DNA of 64,000 nt from Diprion similis (GCF_021155765.1 NC_060106.1:21478031-21542030); one strand, 5' to 3'. Shown: positions 26,201 through 38,496, counted from the stretch's first letter. Notes: generated by a model not told the origin, from the sequence alone. Numbers and translations: made by a program.

Positions 26201-29200
26201 CATATCGGATCAAAACTGTGTATATTCATGTAAAGATTTAACGCTTGACGTAGAAATTAAGTGGGAACGTCGAATTGCTGCATAGCGCTTTAGCTGAAAA
26301 TACAAAACATAGTATACCGCGGAAACATTTGACTAAAAACTGTTTGATAATATTCTTATGTTGGACCGGACAATATTCGATGTAATTTCATGCTTTAGTT
26401 GTAAGTCGATTTTTGATTTTTCAATCGCATCTGTTACGAAAAGTATCATTATTGAGATTGAACTGAATTGTTTACGCCTCGGTGTTCATTTCATTATATG
26501 TAATTGCTTGAGCCTGTAATTATAAAAAATGTTATAAGCTTTCTTTAAATCATATTATTTTATATGGAGCTAGATAGAGTTATGCGCAAAGTCGATATAT
26601 ACTACTTATTTGCAGGAAATTGCTAATAAGTGGTAATTAACTTGTTTTCTCATACTGTTCTACATCACTTATTCATATTTATGTTCTAACAACGTTCGTT
26701 ATTGTCCAACAAAGCCCTGATATAATGAACGATTCTTATAATGAATTTAGTTTGTGATAATTACTTGAAGGATTAATCCATGGAATTAGGATTAGTACCA
26801 GTAAGTGGCAGGCTGATGTGTGTTGTATAAATTGTGTCTTCATTAGTTTTGAGTATTTGTATCGAGTTTGCCATCAACTTGTTTATGTCCCGCAGTAAAC
26901 GAAGCTCAATCAAATATTTGTTGCAGAATTTTGTTAAATAGAAAAAAGAAAAACAAGAAACAATCCCTGTGTAGAATATATTAATTCGCAATGAATTTTC
27001 AACAGTAAACTTTAGAGAAATGTACAAATGATCCTAACAAACTGAAACTTCAGTAAATACTTAGTAACAATCTATTTGTCCCTAGCGATCTAAACCAATC
27101 CCAATTGGCAGTTTATCTAATAATTTCTCAAAGATTAATATACGAGTCTTGTAAAGTTCGTAGGAAATGCCGTTGAGCGCTTGGTTACTCTACTAAATTT
27201 CACATATTTCGGGTCTTATAATTGTACGTATTGTTTAGATGTGCTTGAACCTTCATGTAATCCCGTGGATATTACAAACATAAAAATTGATATTTCAATA
27301 CACATATTGCATAGCGTCGTGCCACTATTTTCAAAATTATAAAAATGACCTAGTCTTGAATTCCTTTTACGTTACGCTTTGTAATGATTTTTATACAATT
27401 TTTTATATTTTCACGTTGGCTACTTCATAGGCGAATAAAACTTTCAGTATATAACATAGAAAATTTTGATGGTTAGTATCTGTAGATTTTCAATTATTGA
27501 GATAGCGAAACATTGAATATCAAATAAATACTTTTCTTTTCATTTAACTCTATTTACTACTTGAAATATTTCTCTAAATGCATGCTGCAGTTATTTTTGG
27601 TTCCTCAAAAGGCAAGTTATATACAAATATTGGTTAAGTTGTTGTAGTGTATGAATGAAATTGAATATCTGAAACTGGGGAGGTACGATATTGAATTTTC
27701 GAACAATAACTGCTAACCTGCTAATACTGGCAAATATTCAACAGCGATGTAAGAGTAAGCGATAGTAATAAGCGCTGTCAAGCATCGATATAATACGCTA
27801 TCGACGCATTCCCCAGAATAGATTTAGGGTCGAATGATTATCATACAAATCCATTTTTCTACAACATAAACATTCTTATTTTTGGGTCACCTCGCAAATG
27901 GAGGAGCTTGAAATTGTGAAGAAAATATTGTCCAGTATTTGGGTGAAAATCATTGTTGTTTCATGTAACCGGGACTATTAATGCCAGAGTAGTTATGTAA
28001 ACGAATTGATACTGACAAGACAATCCCTATTTGATAAACTTCAAGTATTTGTAACAATATTTATGGAACATAATTTCATTAGTGGTGTCTTTTCACTTTT
28101 GCTATCCGCTACTTTCACAGAGGATGTGGCACTAGCGGGTGTTAGATTTGATGGTACGATCAGTTAAAATGGTGAGACGAGACGATTACTCTGGTGTTAA
28201 CGGTATAGTTGAATCTAGAAACGCGCGCGCCTTGCTTGTGCTTGTGTGTATACGATGTCGGGGTGTCCCTGATTTAGGACGGGATCTGTATCTTCGGAAG
28301 GGTCTGGAGGCGGAGGGGGTACATTGAGAGGCTCCCGAGGAATAGGAAGTCTTCTACGCCGTCACACCAGTTTCAAATCACCTCAAGAGAGCCCTACACA
28401 GAATCACCTTGTCATACAGCATCCCGAACACCCCTGATCAGCCAAGTCATTTTCTAAGCTCTAGGGTTCTTTATACTATTCTGTAGATGGGAGACAGTGA
28501 CAGTTTATCAGCTCAGATAATTTCTTTAATACTTTAACGTCAGGTCCAGACACAAATTGCCTTACATAATAGAATATAATGAAAAATTAACGTCGAGCAA
28601 ATCGAAACTGAGCCTTGATGCCTTTAAATTAGATATTTCAAATTATAATTCGGGTATTAACTCAAAGCGCAGAAACCAAAAGTATAACGGGCCCGTCAAG
28701 ATCGGTGATGGCAAATATTTAAGTCAATAGACTCCCACATACAGAGATATTATTAAATGTTAGAAATATTTTCTTCCTTCTTTATAAAAACAATTCCCTG
28801 TAGCAATACATATGTGTTGATATATCCGGAAAGTAATAGATTTGTTGAAGAGAAATCTAGAAGAAATGTTGACTAAAACAAGTGGAGTTGGAAGTATTAG
28901 AATCTCAATAACTATCTTACGATTAAATATGAAGCAATTTACATAATACTAACTTCAGATTCGAAATCAGCTAATGTCAATAGCCTTTTATATGTTGATA
29001 TTTTGAACCAAACCAATGATATATAATTGTGATAAAATAATTAACCAGACGAAGCCAATTGCAACGGCGTTACTCTGGATGATAAAATAATTAACCAGAC
29101 AAAGCTAATTGCAACGGCGTTACTCTGGAATTTTCATTATTATTTTTATTTTTTTGTTCCATTTAATATACCGATATTGTTATACCATAAATAGTTTAAA

Positions 29201-30296
29201 CAGAGATTATTCATCTAATAGCAATGACTTATAACGCTACATGTTTTTATTGTGAACTGCACAAGCTGTCTACTGCATAACATTTTCATGAATATGCCAA
29301 CCCGTCAAAAATAGAAGTATCTTGTTCACTAGTCTGGAGATATTATAACACCTGTGCTGATTTCCTATCAAATCTAAAGTAGTTGAGACAGCTTGACAGG
29401 GGCTTATTTCTTAACATTTACTAATGACTTACTTCTAATAATTAAATATATATTGTTAATTTTATCATTAAAGCTTTGTTCACCAGCAAACATAATGCTT
29501 CGTTACATCATTTTACTAACCAATCATTTTTCCTATTGCATATTTCAGTTGATGACTGAAAGTATGAATCAAAATAGATGGTTACTTTTTTGTATACACC
29601 ATATGTAATTATTAAAACTTCTTTTTGACTTTTGCCGCATTAGGTTTATTCCTTTTCTATTCAGCTTATCGGGCAAATCGCTACCTGCATACTGCTGCGA
29701 CTATTACAGTTTCAACCACTGACACTTTTAAAATATGATTCGCCAACAAATGCAATTCATTGAAAATAAACTTTTCCATCTAATACAAAATTGGTGGGTT
29801 CAATTTTATCATTCTGTATTCGTGCTCATTTGTTTTTCAGGCAGCATGTGCAATATGGCTTAGTGGTCGTTCAGTGTGAAAAATGCATAAGTACCTTTCG
29901 CGGCATGCGAGAGTGTCTGGCACCAGTTTGCATGGTTGGATATTATATGTATTGTATATCGACGTTGTCGCTACTGTTAAAAGAATATTTCTTTAAAAAG
30001 CTTACATTTTCACGTTCAAGCAAATGTACCGTCAATACTTAAAATTGACAAGAGGCAGAGAGCTTGTTTGGGTACGCAGCAATTTAGTTTTGGTTGCAGT
30101 TTCTTGGAAGAATATTAACAAATCGCGGGTGAAATCAGTTTCTGGTAACATAATCAGGGATACTAACCACTGCAGATCCGAATTCAAACTGCAAACATAA
30201 TTTGACGTTTATTAATGGGGTGCGTTCTACATGTTCTTTCCTTTCAGGGCCGTCGACGGCAAGGACAAAAAGAATAAGAAGAAAGGCCTCTTCTAA
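11174..30296 (+). CDS. pnut: Septin, peanut/SEPT7 type (9 coding exons)
   Basis: Exons: 11174-11545, 21940-22321, 23381-23588, 23720-23972, 24090-24279, 24399-24564, 25645-25780, 25981-26144, 30248-30296. Joined they give 1920 nt, 639 aa, with every junction GT-AG and in phase. The product is a GTP-binding septin that assembles into cortical filaments for cytokinesis and epithelial organisation. Visible parts: a disordered Ser/Thr/Pro-rich N-terminus (about 1-215), [14 protein letters not shown] before the G domain, P-loop GESGLGKS (252-259), DTPGFGD (308-314), AKAD (389-392), the septin-unique element with [18 protein letters not shown], a charged C-terminal coiled coil (about 525-620) and the peanut-like tail ending KKKGLF. 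The N-terminus is longer than in fly Pnut. Exon 1 is the best-supported start; two other phase-0 first exons are possible. Assignment to the Pnut/SEPT7 group rests on similarity along the whole G domain and tail. Confidence 0.95.
11750..12000. mobile_element. Foldback/MITE-like palindrome, ~80 bp arms
   Basis: The left arm (11750-11829) contains GGGGTGAAACTGCGCTCCAA. The right arm (11920-12000), read as reverse complement, contains GGGGATGAAACCGCTCTCCA, and the order of matching blocks is the same along both arms (CCATTGAACAC/CCATTAAGCAC, GTCAAGGGGCGATTTGGCAG/ATCAAGGTTCGATTTGACAG). The loop is about 90 bp. It would form a long imperfect hairpin in the septin pre-mRNA. It has no coding capacity. 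Confidence 0.7.
12708..12734. repeat. (CAT)9 microsatellite
   Basis: Nine perfect CAT units within septin intron 1. The resulting poly-His frame (+) and poly-Asp frame (-) are repeat artefacts. Confidence 0.95.
13137..13170. repeat. (CCTG)n tetranucleotide repeat
   Basis: About eight CCTG/GCCT units with two interruptions, inside septin intron 1 and adjoining the GC-rich stretch at 12900-13130. Confidence 0.9.
17720..17986. repeat. Composite repeat with inverted modules (A-B, then A and B reversed)
   Basis: Module A (17720-17750, GAAGTCGCTGATTACGAATC...) recurs reversed at 17879-17909. Module B (17762-17801, AATGGCGGATCCAATATGG...) recurs reversed at 17949-17986. The order is A, B, reversed A, reversed B, so it is not a simple hairpin; it looks like a piece of a repeat family built from alternating inverted modules. 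A partial third A-like copy (GGGTCGCTGATTGG) is near 17845. Confidence 0.7.
19906..20245. mobile_element. Short element with TATACCGGGT terminal inverted repeats
   Basis: It begins TATACCGGGTGATTTTTTGC and ends with the reverse complement of TATACCGGGTAACTCTGTGC. Inner sequence carries several CAATAATTGG/CCAATTATTT-like motifs. If TA is the target duplication, the element proper starts CCGGGT, as in small mariner-like MITEs. This class assignment is inference. It lies in septin intron 1. Confidence 0.55.
25080..25121 (+). CDS. Possible 42-nt in-frame cassette exon of the septin gene
   Basis: Between exons 6 (ends 24564) and 7 (starts 25645), a stretch of exactly 42 nt is bounded by a pyrimidine-containing acceptor ending TATTGGTCAG and a consensus donor GTAAGTCC. 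Exon 6 ends in phase 2. Inclusion keeps the frame open and adds 14 residues (reading ..[15 protein letters not shown]..) just before the conserved [10 protein letters not shown] block, at the joint between G domain and coiled coil. Known septins lack such an insert here as far as I recall, so it may be chance or an insect/lineage isoform. Confidence 0.3.
26145..30247 (+). other. Last intron of the septin gene (4.1 kb)
   Basis: Bounded by donor GTAAGTACC and acceptor CCTTTCAG. AT-rich, with no recognised nested gene. It contains the 50 bp tandem duplication at 29031-29130. Confidence 0.8.
29031..29130. repeat. Tandem duplication of a 50 bp unit
   Basis: Two adjacent 50 bp copies starting GATAAAATAATTAACCAGAC and ending TTACTCTGGA(T/A). 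They differ at only a few positions (GAAGCC versus AAAGCT), so the duplication is recent relative to the surrounding intron. Confidence 0.95.
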
Positions 30297-33200
30297 TCGT
30301 ACCATCTCAGACATAGAACTGTATACCTAAACGAATAGTGAATGTACCAGTACCTTTGAGATACAATCTCCCGAGTCTGTGAATTTTTTCCATTTCCTGA
30401 TCCCTTTATGCTTTGGAGAAAAAAATTCTGTGTCGCTTATGATTTTTTTGTAGAAAAATTCTGACAAAACTTAACTTTTGTAATTTACCACATGTTCGAA
30501 ACACATTATTGTGCTGAAAGGATCCCACGTTTCTGTAAATGGAATCCCGAAAGTGGAGTTTGGAATTTTGTAACTTTGAGGTACAGGAATGTAACAGTAT
30601 AATGAGTCATCATTTCTTAAGTACGTCCGACATTTTGCATAAGTTACACAAAACTTATTGGCGAACCAGAAATGTCTCGTCGACTTCTGATAACAGAAGA
30701 TGAATGAATGTTCATTGTCAGTATTGCTGTGCGCTAACTATTTTACTATAAAATACATGAGATATGGTTTTCATTATTGCAAGGTGGGTCTCTTGAGTGA
30801 TACGAAGATACATAAATAACTACAAATTGATTATTTTACCTAGAAGCGAACGCTGCTTCGTCATATCTTTTTCTTCAGTATCTAAGTGTTGTAGTCATCT
30901 AATCATTGTCCAAACAAGAAAATTTATAACTTTGAATTGGTTATCAAAATTCAGTTTTTGTCGCGTAAAATCAATATTGTCTGTAGCTGCTGAGCTGATG
31001 ATTGCCAATAATTCAGTATTTGATAAAGCTACAATTCTACATATAAATTGAATAAATTTATTTATCATGTTTACTGATGCGAAGATTAACCATTTGATTC
31101 AATTAGGAATACGTATTTTCGCGAGTTGACTATATTGTTCAAATGAAAACTTGAGTAAAATAGAAATTGTATAATTTGATTTAAATCTTCGTAGCCAAAA
31201 TAGTGGCCATATATATTTATGTATAAATGATAAATTTTAATCGTGTAAGCGTAAAATATATCAAAGAGAGTCAGACAAGTTGGAAATACCTATGTAATAA
31301 AATTAGTGTAATAGATTTAACGTTCTCAGACAGTGTGTTCATTCCATGTAATAATTTACTGTCCTGTTACCGAATCCAATTCGCGTAAAGTCAATCTTTG
31401 TTGATAATTTTCTTTCACGTCACATTTCCCAGCAACTGTATCAAAATATGATTTTCCCATGAGTTATTTTTTTTTTTTTCCTTCTTTAAATCTCCATCGT
31501 AACAGGGCAGTAAGTTTTTATCTATGTATAACGAATTATAAATAATTCATTCAAGCCTTACACACTGCTTGAAACGTCAAGTGTACCTAGTTAAAAATAA
31601 TTAAGCTACTTTTGTGCCAAGATAAAATTGAAAAATTTTGTAACGCAAGCGAGCGGTTTTTCGCATTTGTTAAGCAAGTCATGAAATTCCTCAGTGAAAT
31701 TCATAATTTATTTGATAAAAAAAGCCCCACGCTACATTCCTATTTTGTACGCATTTTCTAGCAATTGCTATTTCCGTCGACTCGATGCCATGTTTTAAGT
31801 AGAGAGTGAAAATAAAGTATTCTAACTCCACGATAATAAAGTATTTGAAAAAAAATTCACTGCAAGTCACAACTTCGAACGCTGTATAACAATTTTGTAC
31901 AATGGGTCAAGTTGTTTCTATCTACCACATTGTCACAGACAATTTTCCAGGAGATTAAGGGGATTGGGAAGAAAAACATCTCGTACCGAGATGTTGACGT
32001 ACAAACTAAAAAATTGTTTAATTTAATTAAATCATTGTGACCGCTGGTCAATGATTTTGTACAAAACTGGATAAGCTGTTTTCGACGACTTTTACTCTCT
32101 GATTAATCATACGTTGATAAAAATATTTTCTATGAAAACGGATTTATCTAAGTTTCAGAATTGAATATTGTGACTCTGATGAAGTTTTTGCTCTACTATT
32201 CAGAGTAATGTATGTACTGTACGCACGTTTAGCATTCGAGCTGAAATCCGTTTAAAACTGAATTCAAACGTTTATCTTTTATGAATTTTGTCGTTTACAG
32301 AGAAAAGTATGATTAGTATTTGTATTTATTTCTACATTTCATCAGAGTATTTACAAACGATATATATATATTTGCATATGTACCGAAGATTATTACGAGA
32401 GAAAAATGAAAGCTTGAAAAGTTCATGAAACTTGCATAATGCAATTTATTTTTAATATTTAAGAATCTATCAGTTACTCGTACATATTCAAACATGACCA
32501 CAATGGCAGAATTTTTAATTTACAGTCGTAGTCGTAAAGAATTGACATTACTTAGTATTTAGATGTTAAATAATTTACAGACAAAAAAAGCACTAGCTGC
32601 CGATGCGTATGTCTAGTTTTATCAGCCAGGCTTATGCTCGATAGAATACAGCGTTAAATGAAAAATATTGTTAGGAATTGTATAACTCTGTTGATTACAA
32701 ACCAAGAATGGTAATTTTATTTTGCCGTGCCATAGGTAAAATGAACAACGCTGCCGACGCTACTTTTAGATAAATTGAATAATGATTGAATCCGTAATTA
32801 TACTATAGTAATTATAATTATGTATCAAGTAAATTATGTATAAAAAAAGACAATCAAATGATTTTTTTATTATATTTTATTTTCAATTATGTAAAAAACA
32901 CCCTCCGTTGAACAATCTAACACTGAGTTATAATTTTTATGTTCGGAATCTGATACACAACTTGCGACTTATTATGCATTACAAACATTACGTAAGTGAA
33001 TAAAAGTGAATATCTATACGTGAATTTTATTTTCTTTTTCTGTCATTATTCATGTTACAGAATATAGCTACTGAGCGTAGCTCATATCCATATGTATCAT
33101 GTATACATATGTATGCACACGCAGTAGCAGCCATTTCAAAGGTCTACCGATTATACGGAAAAGGTTGTACGAAAGGTCGTGAAATTTGTCATATGAACGA

Positions 33201-33789
33201 CTCGTCACGGAAGATTACACCTACAAATGATTCAATAGTATTTTAGAGTGGAACTGCAAAATTTTCAACTGCCGCATTCCATGTTAAATATTATTATTGT
33301 AATATTATTGAAAATGTCCGTTCAGAAAGCGTCATGTTTTTAGCATAACGACTCGATTTCGCCAGATGTGTCATTACATACGTACACGTACACGTATAAT
33401 GATATCACTAACTAATACCATTTGACGCGTGGAGTAAGGAATTTGGCAGTTTAAATAACGGCGATGTAGCGTCATCAATGAAAGTATCCACGCCCATTTT
33501 CACGAGGAGTGGACGCCGACGTGCAAATGGGATCTGCCATTTTAAATGTTAGAATGAAAACAGCACTAATGTGAAAGACCCGCAAACGACGCTTTCCTAA
33601 TCTGTAAGGTCAAAGACTTGAATTGTTTTTGGTGCGAAAATTAAAAGAGTTGGTCTCATGAATCGCCATTCCCAATGAACGCGATAACTCGTCACCACAC
33701 TTCAGTCGTGGATAAAATAATTCATGTTCCATTGTATGTCCGAAATCAAGTTCTAACAACTATATGTACGCATAATACGTATGTACGGG

Positions 33790-33790
<1 letters not shown>

Positions 33791-33825
<35 letters not shown>
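33791..33825. repeat. Poly-G homopolymer, 35 nt
   Basis: An uninterrupted run of 35 G on the + strand in intergenic DNA. Poly-Gly and poly-Pro frames crossing it are artefacts. The exact length is doubtful because homopolymers are error-prone. Confidence 0.95.
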
Positions 33826-33828
<3 letters not shown>

Positions 33829-34249
33829 TTAATAGCCAAATATGTTCGGGAATGGAGCGACGAGACTGCGATTATCAAAAGTGTCGTGCTTCCAGCAAAA
33901 TACGTAACGACGCGACGGCGGGACTTCATAAGATAATGCTTATACCATTTGTCAAAAACATTTCCGTGGTCGGAAATATTGTATACGTCAAAGAGTCTAA
34001 CACGCGGTACGACATGTAGTAGCATCGCATTATTCTAACGACAGTAGATGATAGTTGTATTACGCAAAGTTGCATCATCGCAATGATTCATTCGAAGCAC
34101 TTGGCTTTTCATGGCTCTTATCACTCGGTTTCAGAACCTATGGTATTATCGATGGGATTATGAAACGAACGAACGAACGAACTACGGGCTTACCAGTTTT
34201 CAATTACGTACGCCAGACACGAAAAAAATACGTATTAGGTATCGTCTTT

Positions 34250-34470
34250 ACATTCGCCATAACTTTTGTCTCATTGTCAGAAAAACGGTCAGTTTCCATT
34301 TGAAAACATTTCTCTTCAAAATTTCGAAAATGGCGCCAACTACGATGAATTTGACAACGCCAACTTTCGTCCTCGTCAAAACGATGAAACTTTTTTCTGA
34401 ATCTATTGTTAGCAAAGCGTCTGTTTTTCGAGATATTTGACTGATTCGATTAAAATGGAACACCCTGTAA
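34250..34470. repeat. Probable dispersed-repeat fragment ending in AACACCCTGTA
   Basis: The stretch ends ATTAAAATGGAACACCCTGT, a terminus of a kind common in insect dispersed repeats, after a segment with GCCAACTACGATGAATTTGA and GCCAACTTTCGTCCTCGTCA. No matching left end was found, so it is either truncated or not an element. The call is from memory of such ends. Confidence 0.35.
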
Positions 34471-35835
34471 TAACTATTCTTCGCCAAACTAGGTGAAGAA
34501 ATGAATAGTAAGCAAGTCACAAATATTATGACGTACATATAAAGAATCATTGTTTTACAGATTTTCTAAATTCACAGTCAAACTCGGGCAGACCGAGTCC
34601 ACATAGCACTAAGGGAAATTGAGTTCAGGGTCGAATTCTTTTGAACTTGACAAGCAGTGGTTTACAAACTGCGAAAGTCGAATGCATTTACAGTTGAACC
34701 GTTGGTCTGAAAAAGGCATGTTTAGAACAACTCACACAAAATGTTGAACACTTCGTGTGTATCGTTCCTGGGTGATAATCTAACGCGTAAGCAGATAGGC
34801 CCAGTGCGATTACGAGGAAGCTGAATAGTTTCCGTGAATATTTTGACAGTTAATATTCTCAAGTGAAATTTACAGGAAATATTGATATGGGAAATTGACC
34901 GTTCTACATTCAACAAGTTGCAGTTTTTTTAACTTTGCTCGACAGTACTATCGATAGTTTCACCCTCCATGTATCTATCAGCGCGTGGGCCCAAATATGT
35001 AAACCGGTCCTGTAAGTGACCAACGTGTGTACGATATCCATAAGTTTGACCTAAATCGTTGACCTCAAAATGGGCGGAAAACGAAACGGTGGGGGCTAAA
35101 GTCGCTCTACAAATATATTATATGTACATTAACGTTATGTAGACATTTTCGAATCTTGGTAACCTTTAGAACTCCGTAAAATGATTATTGTTTCAGTTTT
35201 AGAACCTTAGAGCTGAGAATTTCCCTCGCCTTCTCGCCATGAGTTATGACTTATAGATACGTAAAAATTAATATAACTTTTCCTTCCGAAAACGATGATT
35301 CTAAGTAATTTACGTGTCGCACAATTATCGGCAATCATACGATAACAAGGTAATGTGTATTGTGTATTGTTAGTACATAATTCAATGATTGTTGAAAGTA
35401 GTGCGTTGAAGTTTTTCCATAAATGAATGGTCTTGCTGAGTGTACTACCTAAAATAGTTGGAGAAATATTCTTGTCCAGTAAGTATGAGTGTTCCGAGGA
35501 ATTCTTTTACGCAACATTGAAAGCTCGATAATACAATATATCGGAATGTCTTCCGGTACTCGCAAAAGAAATTCGGCTGTTTCGATTTGCTTCTAGGTAC
35601 ATAGTTGTTTATAACATGCACTGCATGTCTGTAGGTATAATACATAATCAAATCGATGGTTTCTCTTCAGCGAAGATCAGTAGAATTTGCATGCGTCGCA
35701 ACGCATTCTTATTGTTGCGCAGCATTTTGCACTGCGTGAACCGTCCTTGGATATGTATGTATGTATGTATGTATGTACTACATATGTATAAACTACGAGC
35801 GTGGGTCACGATGTGCCCGCGAAAATTGACCATGT

Positions 35836-36041
35836 GAAGTTAGTAACGTTATCGTAACGATTCGTGCTGAGGGTAAAACCGTTACTTCATGATTTTGGAA
35901 TAACGTTTGAAATTCGGTAAACCGTTACGAAACAAAACATACTCATATATTTTGAAATCTTTGTTCCTTCAAAGTCATTGTAAACATAAGAAAATAGCGA
36001 TCCTTTCCCCAATGTTTCGTTACGACAACGTTACTAACTTC
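35836..36041 (+). mobile_element. ~206 bp TIR element, copy 1 (upstream of HMGS)
   Basis: Its ends are near-perfect inverted repeats of about 25 bp: GTTAGTAACGTTATCGTAAC at the left and the reverse complement of GTTAGTAACGTTGTCGTAAC at the right, each preceded by GAA. The interior shares CTGAGG, CCGTTA, ACTCATAT and CTTTGTTCCTTCAAA-like blocks with copy 2 at 39337-39536, which lies in the opposite orientation. It has no coding capacity and fits a MITE. Confidence 0.8.
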
Positions 36042-36063
36042 AATCTCGTGGAAATTGAAGGAT

Positions 36064-36186
36064 CGGCTTGCGGCTCGACTCCTTGGCAGCCACCAGCTTC
36101 ATAGGCAGCGGTAAAGCCACGGAATGGGCCCTAATTGTTGTGACAAGTGCCAAGTGCCAAGTGCCAAGTGGCTCGACCGCAAGCCG
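36064..36186. repeat. Short inverted repeat enclosing a triple GTGCCAA repeat
   Basis: CGGCTTGCGGCTCGA (36064-36078) is mirrored by TCGACCGCAAGCCG (36173-36186). Between them is a direct repeat of GTGCCAA about three times (36147-36168). It is immediately next to element copy 1 and upstream of HMGS. Role unknown. Confidence 0.7.
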
Positions 36187-36930
36187 TGGCCACAAACTCA
36201 CAATATGCCTGTAACGTTATTACGAGCCGAACTATGCCGAACATCGCGGGACTCTTCGGTGCGGCGTTCCACCGAGACGGTGAGGGTATTAGAAGGAGCT
36301 GTTCAACTTTCGGTAGGTTTAGTTGAGAAGGAATAGCGTCGACGGACGGAGGCCGAGATTGTCGAGGGGCCGATACACCTGACCGTCGTTTTCCCCATTA
36401 CCCGCTATTCGCTAAGCGTCAATCGACTAACGTAAACTTCTTGGTGCCTGACCGTGATTTTCACTCTCGAATTTCACTTCTAACCTAAATCTACCTCCTC
36501 GATTACCGCTAAACGTTCTGGATAAATTATAAGTGTACATACCTACGCCGATCGAGTTCTTCGCACTTTTCCTCTATGCATAGTTCAACGAAAGTTCGTG
36601 TGATGCGCACATCCTAAACTGAATACAGATTTACTCCAATTCATTATCCGCATTCCGAACAAAAATCAATCAACTACGCTAACCTATTTTCACCGAGTTA
36701 CATAGAGTATTCAACAATAATATACTTACGATTAGTACGTTATAAAATACCCGAAGTATTAACCATTTTTTTTTTTTACTTACCTGGTGCAAGCACGCTA
36801 AGAACTGAAGTGAGTGATCACATTACGCAGCACATGAATTATCTACATCCTGGCCTGAGAAATAGAATCTTTTAATTAAATAAATAAACTAGAAATTGTT
36901 TTTAACAGACGTCTAAAAAAGTTTAAAAAA
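36187..36930 (+). promoter_or_regulatory. HMGS upstream region, possible 5' UTR intron
   Basis: No gene. A donor-like GAAGTGAGTGATC near 36808 and an acceptor-like TTGTTTTTAACAG ending at 36909 allow a small 5' UTR intron 21 nt before the ATG. This is unproven. If real, the transcript is not wholly intronless. Confidence 0.3.
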
Positions 36931-38310
36931 ATGTGGCCAAACAACGTGGGTATCAAGGCGATCGAAGTCTATTTTCCGGCTCAGTATGTGGACCAAAGTG
37001 ATTTGGAAGAATTCGACAAAGTTTCTGCTGGAAAGTACACGGTAGGCTTGGGTCAATCGAAGATGGGATTCTGCAATGACAGGGAAGATATTAATTCCCT
37101 GTGCCTGACGGTGGTTCGACGTCTAATGGAGCGGCACAGCGTAAAGCCAGAAGACATCGGAAGGTTAGAAGTGGGGACGGAGACGATTATCGACAAGAGC
37201 AAATCTGTCAAGTCTGTACTCATGCAATTGTTTGAACCTTTCGGCTGCACGGACATCGAGGGTGTAGATTCGACGAATGCCTGCTACGGAGGAACAGCTG
37301 CCTTGTTCAACGCAGTTGCCTGGGTAGAGAGCAGCTCCTATGACGGCAGAATGGCGCTTGTCGTTGCCGGTGACAACGCAGTCTATGCAAGCGGTAGTGC
37401 CAGGCCAACCGGAGGAGCTGGAGCAGTGGCTATGCTGGTCGGACCGGATGCACCGATAGTTTTTGACCGTGGACTCAGAGCCTCGTACATGAGACATGCC
37501 TATGATTTTTATAAGCCAGACCTAAACTCTGAGTATCCCGTGGTTGATGGAAAGCTTTCGATTCAGTGCTATTTGGGAGCACTTGACAATTGCTACCAAA
37601 AGTATTGTCAGAAAGCCAATGAGAAGAATATCAACAAGTCTATATCTTTGGCCAGTTTCGGAGCTGTACTATTTCATTCCCCGTACTGTAAACTTGTACA
37701 AAAGTCATTCGCTCGGTTGGCGTTCAATGATTTTTTGAACGCTTCCAAGAACGGTATCGCCAATGACAAGTATCATGGTCTGGAGAAGTTTTCATCATTA
37801 AAATTGGAAGATACTTACTTTGATAGGGATGTAGAGAAAGCTTTTATGACTTTGAGCAACAACGATTTTGCTGGAAAGACTAAGCCAAGTTTGTTGATTG
37901 CTAATCTCGTCGGAAACATGTACACCCCATCCGTCTATTCGGGTCTGGTTTCTTTCCTCATTAGTAAGCCGATAGACCAGCTGGCTGGTACTAAAGTCGC
38001 AGTTTTTTCTTATGGATCAGGCTTAGCTTCCAGTATGTACTCGTTAACTATTGCTAAAGACTCGTCATCTAAGTCTGACTTAGAAAAGTTGGTGTCGCAT
38101 TTGATGTATGTAAAGCCTCAGTTAGAGTCAAGGCGGCGCGCATCGCCGGAGGAATTTACTGGAGTCTTAGAACTCAGGGAAAAAAATTGCCACAAAGCAC
38201 CATATCAGCCTCAGAGCAGCATTGACACTATGTTTGAAGGCACGTATTATTTAGAAAGTATCGATGACAAATATCGACGAACTTATGGAAGAGTCACTAA
38301 GAGCAAATAG
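36931..38310 (+). CDS. Hmgs: Hydroxymethylglutaryl-CoA synthase, single-exon coding region
   Basis: 459 aa with a start context AAAAAAATG. The enzyme condenses acetyl-CoA with acetoacetyl-CoA to HMG-CoA in the cytosol, the entry to the mevalonate pathway, which in insects feeds juvenile hormone, dolichol and prenylation rather than sterols. Key residues are present: general-base Glu80 in [18 protein letters not shown], nucleophile Cys118 in DSTNACYGG and His249 in [14 protein letters not shown], plus [20 protein letters not shown]. The length matches insect HMGS (about 455 aa), with no mitochondrial presequence. The coding region has no introns, while the neighbouring genes have two to nine coding exons; this suggests a retrocopy origin or intron loss. 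The frame is fully intact. The gene lies between two inverted copies of a ~200 bp element. Confidence 0.97.
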   Translation: MWPNNVGIKAIEVYFPAQYVDQSDLEEFDKVSAGKYTVGLGQSKMGFCNDREDINSLCLTVVRRLMERHSVKPEDIGRLEVGTETIIDKSKSVKSVLMQLFEPFGCTDIEGVDSTNACYGGTAALFNAVAWVESSSYDGRMALVVAGDNAVYASGSARPTGGAGAVAMLVGPDAPIVFDRGLRASYMRHAYDFYKPDLNSEYPVVDGKLSIQCYLGALDNCYQKYCQKANEKNINKSISLASFGAVLFHSPYCKLVQKSFARLAFNDFLNASKNGIANDKYHGLEKFSSLKLEDTYFDRDVEKAFMTLSNNDFAGKTKPSLLIANLVGNMYTPSVYSGLVSFLISKPIDQLAGTKVAVFSYGSGLASSMYSLTIAKDSSSKSDLEKLVSHLMYVKPQLESRRRASPEEFTGVLELREKNCHKAPYQPQSSIDTMFEGTYYLESIDDKYRRTYGRVTKSK

Positions 38311-38496
38311 TATTATATTTACCCCTCAAATGAGAAATTTTATTTAAAGAGATTTATTTATCAATTATCATTGTTGACTAGCTGATTGCTTTGCGCTTGT
38401 TGTAATAGTGGATACATTTAGATGACAATATTTTTAATCATGGTATGATTTAAAACTGAATACATAATCTTTTGTTGCTGACAATTGATTATTAAT

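Larger units (their letters stand above)
30297..35835. other. Septin 3' UTR followed by intergenic DNA
   Basis: No gene is recognised. The first part must hold the septin 3' UTR; AATAAA-type signals occur (for example near 31294 and 31808) but the true cleavage site cannot be chosen. Low-complexity tracts include the poly-G run, (GTAT)n at about 35752-35777 and T tracts. Confidence 0.65.
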
